This document shows, piece after piece, positions 1-6,449 of a stretch of DNA of 7,763 nt. Origin of the DNA: Campylobacterales bacterium (GTDB lineage: Bacteria; Campylobacterota; Campylobacteria; Campylobacterales; QNZT01); NCBI GenBank assembly GCA_027056215.1, contig JALULO010000210.1, positions 1-7,763 of the forward strand, read 5' to 3'. Within the stretch, counting starts at the first letter, position 1. Each line of letters begins with the position of its first letter. The notes below the pieces were generated by a model. That model saw nothing but the letters and a program-made list of their open reading frames with translations, was not told where the DNA came from and did no database searches. The translations under genes and the position numbers were made by a program.

Positions 1-2
1 AA

Positions 3-260
3 GAGCGTTTCTTTTTTGCTACCACAAAAACTGATAAACCCTATTTTCAAGCGACTTTTCAAAAAGGTGATTTCCTCTTTTTTGGGGGAGAGTCAACAGG
101 CTTGCCGCAAGAACTTATGCAACAAAAACCTGAACACAAGATCACTATTCCCATGGGAAGCAACGGGAGAAGTTTAAACCTCTCCGTTGCTGTAGGTATC
201 GTTTTATATGATGCGATCCGGCAAAACTTTACCAATCAATTTTTCGATACCCCGCTGTAG
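3..260 (+). CDS. trmL: tRNA (cytidine/uridine-34-2'-O)-methyltransferase, TrmL-like, 3' end only
   Basis: Only the last 85 codons are in the window; the start lies to the left and bases 1-2 belong to the preceding codon. The family is a SPOUT (SpoU/TrmH) methyltransferase that uses S-adenosylmethionine to methylate the 2'-OH of the wobble nucleotide 34 in certain tRNA-Leu species in the cytoplasm. Two hallmark SPOUT motifs are visible. Motif 2 is FFGGESTGLP at window residues 26-35. Motif 3 is IPMGSNGRSLNLSVAVGIVL at 49-68, followed by YDAIRQ. These form the knotted cofactor-binding site. The short tail after motif 3 (about 15 residues) fits the small, roughly 155-residue TrmL type rather than longer TrmH or RlmB enzymes. 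The stop is TAG at 258-260. The last 32 bases overlap the 3' end of the convergent large gene. Family assignment is firm; the exact substrate is inferred from the TrmL-like motif wording. Confidence 0.88.
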   Translation, partial: ERFFFATTKTDKPYFQATFQKGDFLFFGGESTGLPQELMQQKPEHKITIPMGSNGRSLNLSVAVGIVLYDAIRQNFTNQFFDTPL

Positions 261-1968
261 AAGATATCCCTAAATCTACAGTGCCTCCCTGATTTCCTTT
301 CCCTGCCCATTTTTTAGGTGCTTTTGAAAAACTGATAGAAAAACTCTGCTGTGCTGGTGCGGCATTAAATGGATTAAACATCAGATATGATTTGGGTACA
401 TATTTTACTTTTGTAATCAAAGGTGTCTTTTGTGAGTCAATAGTTAATGCTCTGTTTGTTTTATTCATAAATTTTAGACCATCTTTATAGTTTGCTGTGA
501 TAGATCCTGGCGCATAACTAGGAGATGCTGGACCACTTATATCTGGTGTGAGATCATAATCCAATTTACTATCAACAGATGGCAGTGTTAACCAGTTGAT
601 ACTATCTACACCTTCGGGATAATCTTCAAAACCAAACTTCGGTTTATTGCACTCTTTACAATAAACTTCGTAAAAGATCTTGGCAACAATCTCTTTCCCT
701 TCGACTTGTTGATCTGGTGCATAAGCTCTTGCATAGACAAATTTTAATGTTTTAAGTTGATTCTTTGATACAGTGGTAGTACCTAAAGATGCATCAATTC
801 CTTTTATACTAAAAAGCATTGGATTATGTGGGGTTGTAGTATCTCTGTCAAAATTTAATCTAACATGCTTAGCACCTTTACCAGCAGTAAATAATTCCTT
901 TTCTATCTTATATGTAAAATTTCCAGAACTATTGGTTGGTAAATCATGCAAAGGAAAAATAGTAGCGTTATTTTCATAAATAGCTATAGGTGTTGGCGTA
1001 TAACTAATATTTGCATCTCTTTGATAATCTGCTGTTATTGTAACATCTTCACCATAGCAGTCTTTATTGAAATTATGTAAAATACCTTTTTGTAGATTGA
1101 TAGCAGAGATATTTACATCAAGATTAGCACCCATCTCTTTTGGATTATGACTAAAGTAAGTATACTTTGTTCCACCATTTGTAAAATCCCATTTGATATC
1201 AAAACTAGCCGGATTGATCTTTCCTGTTTGTGCTGAGGCATCTTTGATATAACGTTTATTATCATCAGTGTCACTTTTATCAATATCCGCAAATGCTACA
1301 GTTCCACCTTTATGTTCAGAAAATGTGATGCGTATATCTCCTGCTTCATTATAGTTTGCTAGAAGCGTTGTTTGTCCACTTGTAAACTTCTTCTTTTGAA
1401 TATCTAACGAACCTTTTATGCAGTGAGGATTGTTTTCTTTTGGATCAGTGTAGTTTATATCATATACGGATATCCCTTCATCATAATTTTCAACAAGATG
1501 ACCATTTTTATCGACAGCTTCAACTGTGATGTTAAAATCTTTTCCTGCTTTGATAGGTACAGTAGGATCAGTTAGAACCATTTTATACGCTGCCGGACGG
1601 ATTGCAAAATGGTCACTTGATGAAACTGTTTGTGTTGTATTATTAAGATCCGTATATTGAATTTTTGCGACCACATCTTTAAAAGCTTTATTTTTAAAAT
1701 CGTATGATTTCTGTTCTTGTGTATTAAACCATTGAAATGTCGAGAACTGAAGAGGCATGTGTGTTGCCGTTTCTAAGATAATCTCGTTCCACATAGTGAT
1801 CTGTGTGTTGCCTGCAAAAAGTGCTATTTTGATATCTTTCGCTTTGGTTTGTTTATAAGCTGTACCATCATTGTTTAAAGATGCAAAGGTCAAGTTTATG
1901 TCTTCTCCGACTACTTTGGTTTTGATCACTTGATGGGTGATTGATTCTTGGGTATCCCAGACGTTCAA
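229..1968 (-). other. MshQ/DUF6701-like C-terminal region of the large protein
   Basis: Residues 1475-2053 resemble the C-terminal part of MshQ-type proteins and of large Campylobacterota surface proteins. The order of landmarks matches what I recall of that family: a WDTQESI opening at 1478, a TKVVGEDINLTFASL stretch just after it, SDHFAIRP ending the first sub-domain near 1597, and a stretch of Ig-like beta domains. Then come a CxxC pair (C1911, C1914) ahead of an INW motif and a basic RKIDW terminus. In Vibrio, MshQ belongs to the MSHA type IV pilus locus, but no pilus gene lies in this window, so a pilus role cannot be claimed. Eight of the nine D/E-X-N-X-S/T glycosylation sequons in the C-terminal part fall from 1373 onward, seven of them inside this region. 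Confidence 0.6.
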
Positions 1969-4900
1969 GTGTACATGTTCATCATCATTTAAAATAATAC
2001 CATTTCCTCTTCCATCTGCAATAGTTGCTTTATCGGGAGAGTATATATCTACAAAAAATCGTTCGTCCGGTTCTATTTTCGTATCACCGTTTACTTTTAC
2101 ATGAAGCATAATTGAAGTAACGCCTGATGGTACCTTTTGACAACTGTTATCATGCGATCCGAATAGATCAAAATTTGTATGCATCGCATCAATAACATCT
2201 GTTACCTCGATACAACCGCTGATTCCATCCATATCATGATCATTCAGATATGCCCCGTGATATTCAGTTTCATTGCCATCGCTGCCGTCTGTTACCGTAT
2301 ACCAGAAACTCATCCCTTTTTGTGCCGGTTTACTCAACGATACTTGGAAAGCAAAATCTGTTTTACCGCTATTGCCCTCATACTTTTTAACATCACCGAT
2401 TGAAAGAATGGGGTTAAGATTTACAGTTGCATTGGAACACATCGCACCATCATTGAGATGCGTTAGTTTTGGTACACTAGATACCAAATTTTGCGTGCCT
2501 GTGGTAGCATTTACCTCGTAAAAACCAGTTTTATGATAGAGTACAAATATCCGTCCGGTTACATCACAAAAGATAGTAGCAGGCTCTCCATGTTGTACTA
2601 CTGCACCCACTGCTGAAGCTTTACCTGTTGCCAATTCTACTTTTATAAGTTGGCTTTTTCCTTTTTCGAGATCAACAATTTTCATCATATAAAGATATTT
2701 TCCACTTTTATCAATCGCCATATCGTAGAACTCCATAGAGAGACTATGATTATTATGATCTTTGACAGTCAGCGTATCAAGCACTTTTTTTTGATTAACA
2801 TCTATTTTATATATTTTTGAAGAATTATGCCAGTCTGCTAAATAATAATAACCCTCTTTGTCAAAAGTTCCTGCATAGTTCTGGCGTTCCGCTAAACCAT
2901 CAACAACACCCAGTTCATGAACCACACCGTCACGATCGATTTTTAACAATTTATTATTATAGGTGGCATAAAGATAGTTATCTACAGGATTGTAACCGAG
3001 TGCGTTATAGGTTTTATCATATGCATCACCTATTTTGGTAAATGAAAACGGTGATTTGCTTCGATTGATAGAGTGTAAATACATCTTGTCTTCTTCCTGC
3101 GAATTAGTACCGACCTCTGAAGCATTGGAAAAGTACATTGTGTCGTCACAAGTGAAAGGTTCCGGTGCAACTGGTTGACTATGACCACAAAATGCCTGTA
3201 CAGCATCTGCATCATATCCAATAATGGAATGATCGTTAACATCAATATAGTTACCGGTTAAAGCTCCGCTAATATGTGTATCGTTGTTTACCTGGACATC
3301 ACCTCCGGAATAGAACAGTCCTTTAAAATCAACCTGAGAATTGATATCTACCTTATCTTTTGCCAATACGACAAATTTATCAGCACTTGGAATATTGTAG
3401 AGTTTATTCCCACTGTTAAGATAAAAAATATTGGCAATAATTTTCAAAGAGCCGTTGATCGTAAACTGATTTGCCTGGTTCGCATCAAATTTATCAGCAT
3501 AGATAACAACATTACCGTTGATTGTAATTTTCGATCCCTGATTAATATAAAAATCAGACTGTGATTTAATCGTTAAATCCCCGTTAATAGTAATTGTATT
3601 GTTTTGACCGGTTTGAAACTTTGTATACGCTTTATTCGATGAAATTGTCAGACTTTGGTTATCAGAAAGAATTTTATCACCATCTTTTCCGCTTCCAAAA
3701 TCTAAATCGAATGAAAGTGTTTTTGCGAGTGTATTACTCGCCTGACAAGGTGCGTCATCACAACGTACGGTATCTTCTGCAGAAAGCGATTTGGTAATCA
3801 GGGTATGATTAGTTGTACCGTATATTTTAGTCTGATCATTAATTTGGATCTCATCATTGGTCGAACTAAGTGCACCGGGGAAGGTAAGTGTACATTCATT
3901 TGCTACAGGTGATACGGACTGTTGACAAGTGTTGATACCGTTTTCAGTCTTGCCAAAAACAATATTAAATCCGGCTTTTCCACCATATTGTCCTTGATTT
4001 TTATTTTTGATATGTTGAAAATGCATCGTAAATGTACTTTTGCCTTCATGAACAAATTTGACACTTGCTCGTTTATCTGGAAACTTAGAATCTTCATAGA
4101 TCTTATTCATAAATATATGATAATCACCAAGCACAGTTCCTTCTATATGTGAATCACTGCTCAACTGAAAAAACTTATAGTCATTTTTATCGATAACGAC
4201 TTTTTCCGTTCGATTTGCAAAATTATCTAGATCATATACCTGTGTTTCAAAGTTTAATGCTACAGGTTCATTTGTATTGTGTTTTACGTAAGTAAATTTC
4301 AATGTAGCATCGTAGATTGTTCCTTTCTCATCTGACCTTTTTTGATCGATAAAGAATCCTACTGATGGATCATCCCCACCTGCTTTTTGAAATTTAAATC
4401 CTTTTGGTGTGGAATCCGTTTGTAACAGTGACGAAAAACCGGACAAATTTTCTACTTTTACTAGTAAATCGAGCGCTTGATCATTTACAGTTGCAACGTT
4501 TTGATATCTGGCAATGGTACCCGTTCCACCATTACCAGAAACATCTTTCTTGGGATCGAAATCGAAATCTTTGTTGAAATCGACCATATCTGTAGGAGCT
4601 TTGGAACAGTCATGCGGTTTTAGAGTTGTAGGAACTGGTTGAATTACTTCTGCATTTGGACATCTCGCTCCGTCTCCATTTGTCAAGCTTTTATCCAGAT
4701 CTGTAAAATATGTAGCCGCTTGGGGATCGTTCATATTGATCTTATACAATTTATTTTGATCTGCACTGCCTGTACCAAGATTAAAATAGAAATTTCCATC
4801 TCTATCGAAGAAAGTGATGACTACATATGGATCAACACCACTGTCAACAACAAACTCTCTGGTACCGGTATCCGGATCGATTCTATATACTTTCCCGCTG

Positions 4901-6390
4901 GTTCCTTCTTCGATATAGTATAATTTCCCATCTTTTGGATTAAAAGCAAAATCTGCTGTTGAGATGGTTGTAGCTGAAAAAAGATTGTGTACAAGATTCT
5001 TAGTTCGTAAAGACAAAGGTCTCAAAGCTTTTAAAAACTGATCAGATTTTGGATCAACATTGACTCTTTGAATCTCGCTTGCACCTCTTTTTGCAAGATA
5101 TAAAATACCGTTTTTGTCTACATCTGCCGCGATATAACCTCCGGAAGGTAATCCATCTGGTAAATCAAATAATTTTGTATTTCCTTTTGCATCAATACGT
5201 ACTAGTTTATCTAGTTTAAGATTATATCCCCAGATATAGTTGTCTTTAACATTGTAACCGATACTGTTGACCCCGTTTACACCATTTAAGACTTTATGAT
5301 TTACCAGCCCACCGTCAGATAGACTGATTGTATCAAATTGACTATCCCCTTCTCTTGGACCGTTTTCACTGGTATTGAAACTGACAAATGATTGAGAAGT
5401 ACAAGTCAACGGTGTACCGTTATCTATTTCGGGTAATGATTCATCTTGAAAATATCCTGCTACACCGCCATAAGGATCTGCTGTATCATTAAAATTGTCA
5501 ACAGGAAAAGTTTCTGGTTTGGTTAAGTCGTATGCCCCAGTGACGTCTTCACCAAAATAAGAAAATCCATAATATTTACTTCCGGCAGATATACCTAAAT
5601 CTTTTAGTGAAACAAATGCCATTCCAAGAGGCTCACGTGTGCTACCTAAATACCAAGGTTTTCCCTGCATACCTTTTTTTTCATTAACTAAAAATGCTAT
5701 ATCTTGTTTAGATATGGGATGTTTTTTATTTTTTACATAGATTTTTGTAATACCGTATGAAAGATCCGCATTTCTACCTATCTTATCCACACGTACTAAC
5801 GGGCCATATGATGATGGCTCTCCATTGGCATTTAGACTTAAAATCGCAGCTATTTGAATAGGATTGTTTCCCGATTTTTCTGTGATGACGTGTCCCGCTT
5901 TTGCCAAATTTTTATCATTGGCAGGCGCATTAATACCATTGTCATAGATAAAATCGACTCTTTCTATATTCTTAGCAGTAGAACCACTATTTCTAAAAAG
6001 ATCTAGGGCTCCAACATTGATTATACGTCCACCCATGACCTTTGCCATATCGCATCCGGTAGGAAATGAGGGTTTATAGTTGTATTTTGCACCAGAACTT
6101 GTTCTTTCTGCAAATAATCCACAAGGACTACCTGATGCATTTTTGTTGTTATGTCTTATGATTTTAACTTTGTTTGCTAAAGTTTGATATTTATACTGTG
6201 TATTTTGATATTCAAACCCATCAATGACAAGGTTTTTACTACGTCCCCATCTGTGTTTATGACCATGTACTTTATATTGACTTTTTTTTGCTTGCTCATA
6301 ATGTGCGTATATTTTTGTTACTTCACCGTTAGCAAATAATCCTGACAATAGTATACTCAATAGCGGTATCATTTTTAAGATAATTTTCAT
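229..6390 (-). CDS. Giant exported multidomain surface protein with two beta-propellers, Calx-beta and an MshQ/DUF6701-like C-terminal region
   Basis: This 2053-residue protein has no enzyme motif I recognise and is probably a surface or secreted adhesin-like protein. The chosen start is the ATG at 6390, which has GGGAG eight bases upstream. An in-frame TTG at 6405 overlaps that ribosome binding site and is rejected. Residues 1-20 form a Sec signal peptide (basic start, leucine-rich core, likely cleavage after LFA20). Modules follow in order: about 25-312, an N-terminal surface-protein domain (IERVDFIYDNGI, YGFSYFGEDV, DPYGGVAGYF); 330-585, a DUF6923-like propeller; 612-815, a jelly-roll-like domain with DLDN; 934-1069, a beta-solenoid; 1081-1322, a second propeller; 1328-1470, Calx-beta (EGN start, EPDE, final NDD); 1475-2053, an MshQ/DUF6701-like region with W1478, SDHFAIRP near 1595, CKEC at 1911-1914 and a terminal RKIDW. 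No C-terminal anchor, sorting signal or autotransporter barrel is visible. Domain names come from pattern memory. The gene sits 59 bases after a GGDEF-EAL gene and has its own candidate sigma-28 promoter. Confidence 0.9.
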   Translation of the reverse strand: MKIILKMIPLLSILLSGLFANGEVTKIYAHYEQAKKSQYKVHGHKHRWGRSKNLVIDGFEYQNTQYKYQTLANKVKIIRHNNKNASGSPCGLFAERTSSGAKYNYKPSFPTGCDMAKVMGGRIINVGALDLFRNSGSTAKNIERVDFIYDNGINAPANDKNLAKAGHVITEKSGNNPIQIAAILSLNANGEPSSYGPLVRVDKIGRNADLSYGITKIYVKNKKHPISKQDIAFLVNEKKGMQGKPWYLGSTREPLGMAFVSLKDLGISAGSKYYGFSYFGEDVTGAYDLTKPETFPVDNFNDTADPYGGVAGYFQDESLPEIDNGTPLTCTSQSFVSFNTSENGPREGDSQFDTISLSDGGLVNHKVLNGVNGVNSIGYNVKDNYIWGYNLKLDKLVRIDAKGNTKLFDLPDGLPSGGYIAADVDKNGILYLAKRGASEIQRVNVDPKSDQFLKALRPLSLRTKNLVHNLFSATTISTADFAFNPKDGKLYYIEEGTSGKVYRIDPDTGTREFVVDSGVDPYVVITFFDRDGNFYFNLGTGSADQNKLYKINMNDPQAATYFTDLDKSLTNGDGARCPNAEVIQPVPTTLKPHDCSKAPTDMVDFNKDFDFDPKKDVSGNGGTGTIARYQNVATVNDQALDLLVKVENLSGFSSLLQTDSTPKGFKFQKAGGDDPSVGFFIDQKRSDEKGTIYDATLKFTYVKHNTNEPVALNFETQVYDLDNFANRTEKVVIDKNDYKFFQLSSDSHIEGTVLGDYHIFMNKIYEDSKFPDKRASVKFVHEGKSTFTMHFQHIKNKNQGQYGGKAGFNIVFGKTENGINTCQQSVSPVANECTLTFPGALSSTNDEIQINDQTKIYGTTNHTLITKSLSAEDTVRCDDAPCQASNTLAKTLSFDLDFGSGKDGDKILSDNQSLTISSNKAYTKFQTGQNNTITINGDLTIKSQSDFYINQGSKITINGNVVIYADKFDANQANQFTINGSLKIIANIFYLNSGNKLYNIPSADKFVVLAKDKVDINSQVDFKGLFYSGGDVQVNNDTHISGALTGNYIDVNDHSIIGYDADAVQAFCGHSQPVAPEPFTCDDTMYFSNASEVGTNSQEEDKMYLHSINRSKSPFSFTKIGDAYDKTYNALGYNPVDNYLYATYNNKLLKIDRDGVVHELGVVDGLAERQNYAGTFDKEGYYYLADWHNSSKIYKIDVNQKKVLDTLTVKDHNNHSLSMEFYDMAIDKSGKYLYMMKIVDLEKGKSQLIKVELATGKASAVGAVVQHGEPATIFCDVTGRIFVLYHKTGFYEVNATTGTQNLVSSVPKLTHLNDGAMCSNATVNLNPILSIGDVKKYEGNSGKTDFAFQVSLSKPAQKGMSFWYTVTDGSDGNETEYHGAYLNDHDMDGISGCIEVTDVIDAMHTNFDLFGSHDNSCQKVPSGVTSIMLHVKVNGDTKIEPDERFFVDIYSPDKATIADGRGNGIILNDDEHVHLNVWDTQESITHQVIKTKVVGEDINLTFASLNNDGTAYKQTKAKDIKIALFAGNTQITMWNEIILETATHMPLQFSTFQWFNTQEQKSYDFKNKAFKDVVAKIQYTDLNNTTQTVSSSDHFAIRPAAYKMVLTDPTVPIKAGKDFNITVEAVDKNGHLVENYDEGISVYDINYTDPKENNPHCIKGSLDIQKKKFTSGQTTLLANYNEAGDIRITFSEHKGGTVAFADIDKSDTDDNKRYIKDASAQTGKINPASFDIKWDFTNGGTKYTYFSHNPKEMGANLDVNISAINLQKGILHNFNKDCYGEDVTITADYQRDANISYTPTPIAIYENNATIFPLHDLPTNSSGNFTYKIEKELFTAGKGAKHVRLNFDRDTTTPHNPMLFSIKGIDASLGTTTVSKNQLKTLKFVYARAYAPDQQVEGKEIVAKIFYEVYCKECNKPKFGFEDYPEGVDSINWLTLPSVDSKLDYDLTPDISGPASPSYAPGSITANYKDGLKFMNKTNRALTIDSQKTPLITKVKYVPKSYLMFNPFNAAPAQQSFSISFSKAPKKWAGKGNQGGTVDLGISSTAGYRKIDW
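253..283 (+). other. Imperfect inverted repeat at the convergent gene ends
   Basis: Bases 253-261 (CGCTGTAGA) can pair with 275-283 (TCTACAGTG). This gives nine pairs, one of them G-U in the plus-strand RNA, around a 13-base loop. The hairpin would include the trmL stop codon, so it could mark the end of the trmL transcript. No T-run follows, so a classical intrinsic terminator is not supported. The minus-strand RNA has a C-A mismatch in place of the G-U, so the stem favours the trmL direction. It also lies within codons of the large gene, so chance remains possible. Confidence 0.3.
1981..2409 (-). other. Calx-beta domain with EF-hand-like insertion
   Basis: Residues 1328-1470 follow the Calx-beta pattern: SIGDV then EGNSG at 1338-1342, VSLSKPA, a GDTKIEPDERFFVDI strand and the closing NDD at 1468-1470. 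Such domains bind calcium and are common in secreted adhesins. The usual short loop in the middle is expanded. Inside it, D1384 to E1395 (DHDMDGISGCIE) reads as a 12-residue EF-hand-type loop with Asp at 1, 3 and 5, Gly at 6 and Glu at 12. C1393 and C1417 flank the following stretch and could pair. Position 8 is Ser rather than the usual hydrophobic residue, so calcium binding by the insert is plausible but not certain. Confidence 0.75.
2425..3144 (-). other. Second beta-propeller module (DUF6923-like)
   Basis: Residues 1083-1322 repeat the plan of the first propeller: ALGYNPVDNYLY at 1130-1141, KLLKIDRDG, VDGLAE, FDKEGYYYLAD, SKIYKIDVNQ, and the end motif LNDGAMCSNATV. Short D-x-D/K-x-G turns between strands are typical of propeller blades and could bind calcium. 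C1081 and C1318 bracket the module. Similarity to copy 1 is clear in the blade motifs but low overall, so the duplication is old. Confidence 0.65.
3400..3591 (-). repeat. Three tandem 21-22-residue beta-solenoid repeats inside the large gene
   Basis: Three consecutive units begin ITINGDLTI (residue 934), ITINGNVVI (956) and FTINGSLKI (977), each followed by about 12 residues with an aromatic residue and an NQG/NQA/NSG turn. At DNA level the plus strand shows CCGTTAATAG, CCGTTGATTG and CCGTTGATCG at 3581, 3515 and 3452, spaced 66 and 63 bases. Looser rungs continue (VDINSQVDFKG, VQVNNDTHISG, IDVNDHSIIG). The pattern suggests a right-handed beta-helix or bactofilin-like stack. MshQ-type proteins carry a similar segment. 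Confidence 0.7.
4636..5403 (-). other. First beta-propeller module (DUF6923-like)
   Basis: Residues 330-585 show repeated blade motifs: SIGYNVKDNYIWGYN near 376-390, KLVRIDAKGN, ADVDKNGILYLA, FNPKDGKLYYIE, KVYRIDPDTG, FFDRDGNFYF, and the end motif NGDGARCPNAEV. These pair a hydrophobic strand with a D-x-D/K-x-G turn, the usual look of NHL/DUF6923-type propellers. C330 and C577 bracket the module and may close the ring by a disulphide in the oxidising periplasm or outside the cell. Confidence 0.65.
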
Positions 6391-6398
6391 TGCAATTA

Positions 6399-6403
6399 CT
6401 CCC
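6399..6403 (-). promoter_or_regulatory. Ribosome binding site deciding the start of the large gene
   Basis: The minus strand reads GGGAG, then an eight-base spacer, then ATG at 6390-6388. This fixes the start five codons inside the longest possible frame. The longer frame would begin at a TTG (6405-6403) whose third base is the first G of this site, and it would put MGVIA in front of an otherwise standard signal peptide. Confidence 0.8.
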
Positions 6404-6422
6404 AAAAGTTTTCTTAGAAGTA

Positions 6423-6449
6423 ATATCGGCTAAAAGTAAAAAAAGTTAA
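6423..6449 (-). promoter_or_regulatory. Candidate sigma-28 (FliA) flagellar promoter for the large gene
   Basis: On the minus strand, TTAACTTT (6449-6442), an 11-base spacer and GCCGATAT (6430-6423) match the E. coli sigma-28 consensus TAAAGTTT-N11-GCCGATAA at 6/8 and 7/8 positions with exact spacing. CGATAT also fits CGATWT, the -10 reported for Campylobacter jejuni FliA. The site fills the intergenic gap immediately after the stop of the GGDEF-EAL gene. Transcription would start near 6415, leaving a leader of about 25 bases that contains the GGGAG ribosome site. A sigma-70-type reading (TTAACT, 18 bases, TATTAC) is possible but much weaker. Confidence 0.6.

Noticed and set aside
3400..3591. 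CRISPR-like or regulatory repeat array
   Set aside because: The repeats are degenerate, in frame and protein-encoding at a 21-22-residue period, with no conserved DNA repeat plus unique spacer structure.
2179..4923. Plus-strand open frames of 60-96 codons inside the large gene (for example 3274-3564 and 4639-4923)
   Set aside because: They are antisense to a coherent 2053-residue protein, show no domain motifs and have low-complexity, cysteine/isoleucine-rich products typical of shadow frames.
229..6390. LapA-type or autotransporter adhesin
   Set aside because: There is a Sec signal but no N-terminal retention module, RTX nonapeptides, type I secretion tail or C-terminal beta-barrel.
6391..6405. 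TTG start at 6405 giving an extra MGVIA at the N-terminus
   Set aside because: The TTG overlaps the GGGAG ribosome site that correctly serves the ATG at 6390, and the signal peptide is complete from that ATG.
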